Of a stretch of 6,013 bases of DNA, positions 1 through 4,640 are shown in pieces. Position 1 is the first letter of the stretch; each line of letters opens with the position of its first letter. The notes beneath the pieces were generated by a model that was given only the letters and a program-made list of their open reading frames with translations, was not told the origin of the DNA and did not search any database. The position numbers and the translations under genes were made by a program. The DNA comes from JAHFLF01 sp964560145 (GTDB taxonomy: Bacteria; Patescibacteriota; Minisyncoccia; UBA6257; 1-14-0-10-44-23): assembly GCA_964560145.1 (NCBI GenBank), contig CAZLKS010000044.1:1-6013 (forward strand), read 5' to 3'.

Positions 1-1965
1 TTCAGGGCGCACCTGCATCGTACTCGCAAACCAATCCGATACGGTTTTAAACGAAGGATCGGGTGAAGACAAGCCCTCATCGAGATTTAGCAGTTGACTG
101 AGTGTGTGTCGGATAAGGCGTTTATCAATTTCATCGCTCTGAATATCCGGAGCGAATCTATCCACGATTATCTTGATGTTTGCAGGTGTTCGCGTACTCA
201 CCCATTGGCCTAGAACCTGATTAAACAATTGTGCACCTAGGTGCTTACGCGGCAGATTGTAGTGAGTCTGAATTACGTCTATTTGCTCTTGAACCCCTGG
301 ATCGAGAAGGCCGTCACCATTCGCGATAAGTGTTTTGCAGGCATTATAAGCTTCGCGAGTCACGAGTTCGCGTGATAACTCGAAGGATTTTACAAGGGGG
401 TCGGCAGCGGCAGCTCCTTCGAGAGAAAGGGTCTGCTGAAACATCTTAGCGCAGGCAATTTGCATTGCGGGTAGTTTTCCAATTTCGCTCAGCTTAATGC
501 CAAAATTATTCGCATATTCGGCAACAATGCTTAGAAATTCGTTTTTTTCGTCAGAATTGACACTTTGCGCCGGAAACTCGGGAGTAATAGCACTGAGCAT
601 TTGCAGCGCTTTTTCCCGACACCGATTGTCGCCAAAAATGGAGCCATGAGCATCAAATGTGCGAATCGCCCCAAGGAGAGCGCTTGCCTGTTTACGATAG
701 CTTACGAGACCAAGTGACCGTTCAGCCGCTGTTTTAATGCGACGCTGAAACTCAGCTGTTGCGAAGAGCTGTTTGGGAACCGATGCGGCTACTGCCAACG
801 TTTGGAACTTCTCAAGATCGTTTACTCCTACGGCTTCGTGACTAAGTGCAGCCAAGATTGCTCGGTAAACCTTTTGAGCGATTGGCTGTTCTATGGTGCG
901 TGAGTCAGACTCCTCGGCTCCGGTAGCAAAAACATCTCGTATATCCTCAGGTTGAGTTCTTGTATCGAGTCGTGTAGTTCGCTGAAGTTCAATCCTATGT
1001 TGAGGAAACGTTTTTAGGAACTCGTTTATTTCATCGGTACAAAGACTAACCGATGAACGATTCCACTTCTCCGTGGGTGCCAAACTTTCTCTAAGAAGAT
1101 TATCAGACATCCTGTGCAGAATAAGTAGTTCGCGCTCTTTGAGCTCAGGGACCTTATCGCGACTCAATAGCTGTTTGTCGATAAATGCAATAAGTGCGAG
1201 GTGGTCACTGCGGGGATCTTTGCCGACTACGCCTTTTTTGAGCTCCAATCGAACACCTTTGATGACGGCGGCTTCTCGCTCCGCTGGGGCAATTTCTTTT
1301 TCAATAACGCCACTAAATTGCGCAAAAATTTCGTCGGCGGCCGAAGTATTATGCTTACTTAGCGCGGCTAAGTAGCCTTCAGTTGCTACGCCTGCAAGCT
1401 CGCTACCAATTTCGAGCCCGAGTGATTCAGCGAGTTTTAGAACAGTCTTCGGTGAACCCTTTCGAAAACTATCAACTGCTAATTCCCGAAAAGCGCTCAA
1501 AGAAGTTTCGGATGTTGCCACATGTATGCCCAAACTTGAGATCATTTTCCTTAATTCTGATGCGCGATTCTCCAGGTTGAAGTCAAACGAAAAGATATCT
1601 TTGAGTGAAGCAGTAATGAGGCTTTTTTGAACTTCAGCATTACCAAGAACCGCTTCTCTTATGTGCGAATCTTTGATTAAACGGATAGACTCTATCACTG
1701 CAGTCGCCGAACGTCCCAAGATATAGCTCTTATTCTTGTTAGTGAGACTTTGAGTGATTACGTCAACGACATGTTGAGAGGTCTCGCTGTCTGCGCTCTC
1801 TGGGGAATCATTAAGTACGGCAACAGCCTCTGCGATTTTGTCGCGGCTTAGCTCATCAAAAGCCTCCCTAATAACCCGAATTGTTTTGGTGGATGGCTGA
1901 TTAACAAGAACATCCGGTTCATTGCCGGCGGATTTCTCTGGCGATTTACTAAGCCACTTAATCAT
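1..1965 (-). CDS. Large unrecognised helical protein, C-terminus outside window
   Basis: An open frame of 655 codons runs from an ATG at 1965 to the window edge without a stop, so the C-terminus is missing. I do not recognise the family. The protein starts MIKWLSKSPEKS and has no signal peptide or obvious membrane segment. After a polar N-terminal stretch of about 25 residues it is a near-continuous run of amphipathic helices rich in Ala, Leu, Glu, Ser and Lys, with short polar turns. This looks like an alpha-solenoid or other helical-repeat scaffold, but I could not define a repeat unit. Only a few scattered cysteines occur and I see no nucleotide-binding or catalytic motif. The start lies 7 bases after the serS stop, which implies co-transcription with serS. 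No clear Shine-Dalgarno sequence precedes it; an in-frame TTG five codons upstream, overlapping serS, is a weaker alternative start. Coding status is well supported by the frame length and composition; function is unknown. Confidence 0.85.
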   Translation of the reverse strand, partial: MIKWLSKSPEKSAGNEPDVLVNQPSTKTIRVIREAFDELSRDKIAEAVAVLNDSPESADSETSQHVVDVITQSLTNKNKSYILGRSATAVIESIRLIKDSHIREAVLGNAEVQKSLITASLKDIFSFDFNLENRASELRKMISSLGIHVATSETSLSAFRELAVDSFRKGSPKTVLKLAESLGLEIGSELAGVATEGYLAALSKHNTSAADEIFAQFSGVIEKEIAPAEREAAVIKGVRLELKKGVVGKDPRSDHLALIAFIDKQLLSRDKVPELKERELLILHRMSDNLLRESLAPTEKWNRSSVSLCTDEINEFLKTFPQHRIELQRTTRLDTRTQPEDIRDVFATGAEESDSRTIEQPIAQKVYRAILAALSHEAVGVNDLEKFQTLAVAASVPKQLFATAEFQRRIKTAAERSLGLVSYRKQASALLGAIRTFDAHGSIFGDNRCREKALQMLSAITPEFPAQSVNSDEKNEFLSIVAEYANNFGIKLSEIGKLPAMQIACAKMFQQTLSLEGAAAADPLVKSFELSRELVTREAYNACKTLIANGDGLLDPGVQEQIDVIQTHYNLPRKHLGAQLFNQVLGQWVSTRTPANIKIIVDRFAPDIQSDEIDKRLIRHTLSQLLNLDEGLSSPDPSFKTVSDWFASTMQVRPE

Positions 1966-1972
1966 GTAAGAA

Positions 1973-3253
1973 CTAAGCAATCTCGGTCAGATTGCCGCAA
2001 TATTTTTGAAGCACTTGAGGCACACGAATGGTTCCCTCCTTAGTTTGGTTGTTTTCGATGATGGCAATTAGGGTGCGACTCACTGCAAATGCAGTAGCAT
2101 CGTTCATGTGAACGTAGACACTGGTACCGTTTTCCATTCTGACTTTTGTGCCGAGGCGTCGTGATTGATAATCAGTCATTAAGTCGGCACTGTGGGTTTC
2201 ACGATATTTATTTTGTCCTGGCATCCACATTTCAAGGTCGAATTGTCGAGCGTCTGGGCTACCGGTGTCACCAGCACAGTTGTATACGACTCGATACGGA
2301 ATACCGAGCTGCTGAGTCATATACTCCTGAATAGCAACCAAGAAGTTTTGCTCACGAATTGAGTCTTCGGGCTTAGTGAACGACTCCATTTCTAATTTAT
2401 CGAACTGATGCATACGTAAAATGCCGTGCGTATCCTTTCCCGCAGCACCCGCTTCACGACGGAAGCTCGTTGAGTAGCCGAGGTAGCGAATCGGCAAAAC
2501 ATCGGCCGGAATAACTTCGTCCATATACATGGAACCAAGGGTATGTTCGGCGCTACCAATCAAATATAAGTCATCAGCAGGCATGTGATATCGCTCATCC
2601 TTTGTTTCGGGAGAAAGACGGGCCATTCGAGTATAGGCCTCAGGCTTAATCATTACCGGAGGAAAAATCGGCGTGAAAACTTTATCGGAAACGCCAGCCT
2701 TTGCAGCAAGTGGCTTAATAATTTCAGAATCAGTAAGTGAATCAAAAACAAAGTGCAGAATCGCCAGCTGCAGTCGAGCAAGTCCCCCTTTGATATAAGT
2801 AAAACGCGCACCAGAGACCTTTGCTGCTCGCTCGTTATCGATGATGCCTAGTTTTTCGCCGAGAGCCATGTGATCGAGCGGTGTAAAATCAAAGGTCGTG
2901 GGTTCACCCCAGACACGCAAAACCTTGTTTTCGTTTTCATCCCGTCCCTCAGGAACGTCATCGGCGAGCACATTCGGAATTGATAAGGCGATTTCGTGCC
3001 GTTTCTTTTCGAGGCTTTCGAGCGCAGACTGGAGTACCCCTAGTTGTTCCTTGAGATTTTTTGCTTCATCAATTTTCCGCTCCATGCCGAGCCTTTTTTG
3101 TTCGGCCCGCATTGACTCACTTTTTGCTATTAGCTCGCGCCATTCCTTATCTACAGTTAGGAAATCGTCAATAACACCGGTGCTTTTATTCCGCTTCTTC
3201 ATTGAGACACGAAAAATATCGGGGTTGGTACGTAAGAGTTCTATATCAATCAT
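1973..3253 (-). CDS. serS: Seryl-tRNA synthetase (class II)
   Basis: Cytoplasmic SerRS, which activates serine with ATP and charges tRNA-Ser. At 426 residues it is complete and of normal length. Residues 1-110 form the antiparallel coiled-coil arm that in this family binds the long variable arm of tRNA-Ser. The class II core follows: motif 1 around PPVMIKPEAY (199-207), the serine-pocket loop SAEHT (234-238; usually T-A-E-V-P), motif 2 with SFRREAGA (263-270) and HQFDKLEM (282-289), then ETHSADLMTDYQSRR (352-366), and motif 3 NDATAFAVSRTLIAIIEN (384-401) with its arginine at 393. In motif 3 alanines replace the glycines of the common N-G-S-G-x-A form, a divergent type I associate with Patescibacteria. 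The ATG at 3253 gives the usual M-I-D-I-x-L-L-R start. The 42-base gap upstream is AT-rich with no clear Shine-Dalgarno, promoter or terminator, so transcription from the upstream nucleotidyltransferase gene is likely. Confidence 0.97.
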   Translation of the reverse strand: MIDIELLRTNPDIFRVSMKKRNKSTGVIDDFLTVDKEWRELIAKSESMRAEQKRLGMERKIDEAKNLKEQLGVLQSALESLEKKRHEIALSIPNVLADDVPEGRDENENKVLRVWGEPTTFDFTPLDHMALGEKLGIIDNERAAKVSGARFTYIKGGLARLQLAILHFVFDSLTDSEIIKPLAAKAGVSDKVFTPIFPPVMIKPEAYTRMARLSPETKDERYHMPADDLYLIGSAEHTLGSMYMDEVIPADVLPIRYLGYSTSFRREAGAAGKDTHGILRMHQFDKLEMESFTKPEDSIREQNFLVAIQEYMTQQLGIPYRVVYNCAGDTGSPDARQFDLEMWMPGQNKYRETHSADLMTDYQSRRLGTKVRMENGTSVYVHMNDATAFAVSRTLIAIIENNQTKEGTIRVPQVLQKYCGNLTEIA

Positions 3254-3295
3254 ATACAGTAATTTATTAGTGTTAGTTATCGTGGATGGTTCAGC

Positions 3296-3754
3296 TCAGG
3301 AACGCAAAATGCGATTATGAAACAAATCGGGTTTATATGGTGACAGTACTATTATTTTAGGCTTTTTGGGGGCTTTTTGGAAGCCTCGCGACTCTGGGTC
3401 TTCATCAGGCGATTCATCGGGGTACATCTTCTCAAGATACTTCTCGAGACTGTGGCGAAGCTCATCCTGATCATAACCAAGGGCGATAACGTCGGGCTTG
3501 CATCGTTTAAGTATCTTCCAGCTATTAATCTGCTCATCACCGATGAGCACGTCGTCGGCTATTCGTTCCGCCTTTATCAGAGAAATTCTTTTCGCACTCG
3601 AATTTTTAGGTTTTGCAAACTTGAGCTCGGTCGCTACTTCGTCCGGAGCAACGGCGACAACAAGAAAAGTACCGTGCGTTTTTGCTTCGCGGAGCATAGC
3701 TCGGTGACCGTCATGAATGCCGTCAAATGTGCCAAAAACGAGTACTTTTGACAT
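3296..3754 (-). CDS. Cytidylyltransferase-like nucleotidyltransferase (HxGH family)
   Basis: A small, complete 152-residue protein of the nucleotidyltransferase alpha/beta phosphodiesterase superfamily. The N-terminal GTFDGIHDGH (8-17) is the nucleotide-binding HxGH signature (H14, H17) shared by glycerol-3-phosphate cytidylyltransferase (TagD) and archaeal FMN adenylyltransferase (RibL). PDVIALGYDQDE (87-98) matches the second conserved strand and loop. Residues 108-133 form a highly charged insert, acidic then Lys-rich. The usual C-terminal Ser/Thr-rich S-S/T-T-x-I motif is not evident: the protein ends LFHNRILRS. Substrate cannot be decided; FMN adenylylation or polar headgroup CDP activation are both possible. 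The ATG at 3754 is chosen because the signature follows directly. AAGGTGAT at 3773-3766 is complementary to the 16S tail but sits 11 bases away, which is long. The gene heads the leftward group with serS, and its TGA stop argues for the standard bacterial code. Confidence 0.85.
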   Translation of the reverse strand: MSKVLVFGTFDGIHDGHRAMLREAKTHGTFLVVAVAPDEVATELKFAKPKNSSAKRISLIKAERIADDVLIGDEQINSWKILKRCKPDVIALGYDQDELRHSLEKYLEKMYPDESPDEDPESRGFQKAPKKPKIIVLSPYKPDLFHNRILRS

Positions 3755-3767
3755 AGGTATATCCTAT
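3753..3767. repeat. Short inverted repeat over nucleotidyltransferase start
   Basis: The arms ATAGG and CCTAT are separated by 5 bases (TATAT) and overlap the first bases of the nucleotidyltransferase start codon and the possible leftward -10. The position would suit an operator or a small start-codon hairpin. With 5-bp arms in AT-rich sequence, chance is a real alternative. Confidence 0.25.
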
Positions 3768-3787
3768 CACCTTCCGGGTTTTGACAA
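3759..3787 (-). promoter_or_regulatory. Possible leftward promoter for nucleotidyltransferase-serS group
   Basis: On the minus strand TTGTCA (3787-3782) is followed after 15 bases by TAGGAT (3766-3761), or after 17 bases by GGATAT (3764-3759). Either -10 would place the transcript start within a few bases of the ATG at 3754, giving a leaderless or nearly leaderless mRNA. That conflicts with use of AAGGTGAT (3773-3766) as a ribosome binding site, so at most one of the two readings is right. Confidence 0.3.
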
Positions 3788-3808
3788 AATGTCGGTACGG
3801 AGTAGGAT
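3781..3808 (+). promoter_or_regulatory. Sigma70-type promoter of the plus-strand unit
   Basis: A perfect -35 TTGACA (3781-3786) is followed after a 16-base spacer by TAGGAT (3803-3808), which matches the -10 consensus at 4 of 6 positions, including the key TA...AT. Transcription would start near 3815 and run away from the nucleotidyltransferase gene through the GC-rich stretch to the hairpin at 4104-4140. No other gene lies in that orientation, so the promoter supports an independent plus-strand unit of about 325 nt. Confidence 0.6.
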
Positions 3809-3859
3809 TGTTTCTAGTACATTCGAGACTATTTTTGTGTGGCGGGGCGCTGCACAAGG

Positions 3860-3883
3860 ATGTCTCTGGGGAGGATGAATTGA
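3860..3883 (+). CDS. Possible 7-codon leader ORF (MSLGRMN)
   Basis: In the predicted 5' leader, an ATG at 3860 opens a 7-residue frame ending in TGA at 3881-3883. That stop overlaps the TTG start of the next ORF by two bases (the tetranucleotide TTGA). This is the geometry of translational coupling: a ribosome ending here would be placed on the TTG start. The leader also contains the Shine-Dalgarno of the downstream ORF. Its own ribosome site is poor, since AAGG lies directly against the ATG. Such a short frame can easily arise by chance. Confidence 0.2.
   Translation: MSLGRMN
3868..3874 (+). promoter_or_regulatory. Strong Shine-Dalgarno deciding the TTG start
   Basis: GGGGAGG lies 5 bases before the TTG at 3880. 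It is the strongest Shine-Dalgarno match noticed in the window, where the other genes have weak or no such sites. An ATG at 3875 is too close to it and reads only two codons to a stop, so the TTG is the better start for a longer product. Confidence 0.5.
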
Positions 3884-4086
3884 GTTACTTCGTACTCGGA
3901 GTGGTCATCGTGGGGCTGGTGTGGCTCGTCGTGAAGTACGGTCGAAGCACCGGTCGTGGTCTTCCTGACGCTGCGACACGCAAGGACGGGAGCTACGCAC
4001 AGCTCGGCACCGGGGACGCACTCGGTGCAGGCGAAGAGGCACGGGCGAATGGTGCCCGCAGGTATCGCCACGGTACACCGAAGTAG
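3880..4086 (+). CDS. Candidate small single-span membrane protein
   Basis: A 68-residue frame with a TTG start, placed 5 bases after GGGGAGG. Residues 3-18 (YFVLGVVIVGLVWLVV) form one strongly hydrophobic segment long enough to span or nearly span the membrane. Lys and Arg follow at 19, 22 and 26, so by the positive-inside rule the tail would be cytoplasmic. The remainder is hydrophilic, rich in Gly, Ala and Arg, and probably disordered. About two thirds of third codon positions are G or C, in line with the high GC of the segment and unlike the flanking genes. The frame lies between a good promoter and a terminator and is the only one fitting both. I do not recognise a family. The alternative is that the transcript is a structured non-coding RNA and this frame is incidental; the hydrophobic N-terminus and Shine-Dalgarno favour coding. 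Confidence 0.5.
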   Translation: MSYFVLGVVIVGLVWLVVKYGRSTGRGLPDAATRKDGSYAQLGTGDALGAGEEARANGARRYRHGTPK

Positions 4087-4103
4087 AGTTTCGCGTCTTT
4101 CTT

Positions 4104-4140
4104 GGCGCTGGTCCATCTCGGACCGGCGCCTTGCACTTTT
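4104..4140 (+). terminator. Rho-independent-type terminator of the plus-strand unit
   Basis: GGCGCTGGTCC (4104-4114) pairs with GGACCGGCGCC (4120-4130) as an 11-bp stem with one G-U pair, around a 5-base ATCTC loop. It is followed by TTGCACTTTT, a moderate and interrupted T tract. It starts 17 bases after the small ORF's stop. Read on the minus strand the hairpin is followed by AAGAAAG, so it should not terminate transcripts arriving from dut in the classical way. Confidence 0.7.
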
Positions 4141-4153
4141 ATGGAGTAAAAAA

Positions 4154-4582
4154 TTACTTTCCGGTTGTTCCGAAAGCGCCGCGGTTTTTATCTGGCATTG
4201 TATCCATCTCCTCCCAACTCCAGTCGCTCACTTTAATAAAAGTACCCTGGATAAGGCGGTCGCCTTTTTCTACGGTCACCGTTTCATGCGTAAAGTTATA
4301 GACAACGCCTTTTAACTCATCACCATTACCAGAAAAATCCGGGTCAATAATGCCGATTCCATTTGCCAGCATCAGTCCCCGCTTATGCATCGAACTGCGA
4401 GCTGCCAGCAGTAAAAAGTATCCGTCTGGTGTGGCAATGACGTTATTAAGCGGCACGTAGGCAATGCCTCCAGCCGGAATAGCTGTCGTCTCCCGTACAT
4501 ACAAATCAAAAGCCGCCGCTCGGTCGGTGTGCGCTTTGGGTAGCGACAGCTCTTTATCTAAACGCTTTATTTTAATTTTCAT
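4154..4582 (-). CDS. dut: dUTP diphosphatase (trimeric dUTPase)
   Basis: Hydrolyses dUTP to dUMP and diphosphate, keeping uracil out of DNA and supplying dUMP for thymidylate synthesis. With the ATG at 4582 the protein is 142 residues, normal for the homotrimeric all-beta family, and all five motifs are present in order: I, AAFDLYVRE (23-31); II, ARSSMHKRG (61-69); III, NGIGIIDPDFSG (74-85) with the catalytic Asp expected at D80; IV, GDRLIQG (107-113); V, the Gly-rich RGAFGTTG (134-141) that closes over the substrate. Motif III has Phe83 where many members have Tyr, and carries an N-G-D-E-L extension seen in the dCTP deaminase/dUTPase-like branch, but there is no sign of a deaminase. A TTG at 4612 would add ten residues (MRVLEKTINI); the ATG is preferred because MKIKIKRL is the typical start. 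It lies 58 bases downstream of cca, in the same direction. Confidence 0.93.
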   Translation of the reverse strand: MKIKIKRLDKELSLPKAHTDRAAAFDLYVRETTAIPAGGIAYVPLNNVIATPDGYFLLLAARSSMHKRGLMLANGIGIIDPDFSGNGDELKGVVYNFTHETVTVEKGDRLIQGTFIKVSDWSWEEMDTMPDKNRGAFGTTGK

Positions 4583-4592
4583 GATATTAATT

Positions 4593-4616
4593 GTCTTTTC
4601 GAGTACTCGCAAAGAC
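4593..4616. promoter_or_regulatory. 24-bp dyad just upstream of dut
   Basis: On the plus strand GTCTTTTCGAG (4593-4603) is mirrored by CTCGCAAAGAC (4606-4616). The symmetry is perfect except for one mismatched pair, and the centre is CGAGTACTCG. It lies 10 bases before the dut start, in the cca-dut gap. As RNA it could fold as a short-loop hairpin, but no T tract follows, so it is not a standard terminator. An operator for a dimeric regulator, or an mRNA processing or translation-control hairpin, would fit. No known regulator site is recognised. Confidence 0.4.
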
Positions 4617-4640
4617 AGGGAGGAAGGCTGAAACTACCAG

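Noticed and set aside
1073..1580. Plus-strand frames of 100 and 65 residues opposite the long minus-strand gene
   Set aside because: They lie entirely antisense to the continuous 655-codon minus-strand frame, have unnatural Ser/Arg-rich composition, and lack convincing start signals.
3781..3879. Upstream extension of the small plus-strand protein to 101 residues
   Set aside because: The extended start is the -35 TTG itself, upstream of the predicted transcript start, and has no ribosome site; the TTG at 3880 has a strong one.
3829..4116. Minus-strand 95-residue frame across the GC-rich segment
   Set aside because: It is antisense to the promoter-terminator unit, runs into the terminator stem, and has a Cys/Arg/His-rich composition with no domain-like features.
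3815..4140. tmRNA, RNase P RNA or other known housekeeping RNA in the GC-rich segment
   Set aside because: No tRNA-like ends, T-arm GGTTCGA or RNase P core GAGGAAAGTCC sequences were found on either strand.
3771..4169. TTCCGG-containing short similarity at both edges of the GC-rich segment (3772-3777 and 4159-4164) as target-site duplication
   Set aside because: Only about 9 of 12 bases match, and the right copy is the conserved motif V end of dut, so coincidence is the simplest explanation.
3956..4315. Plus-strand 119-residue frame crossing the terminator into dut
   Set aside because: It reads through the hairpin terminator and far into the dut coding region antisense, so it is a shadow frame.
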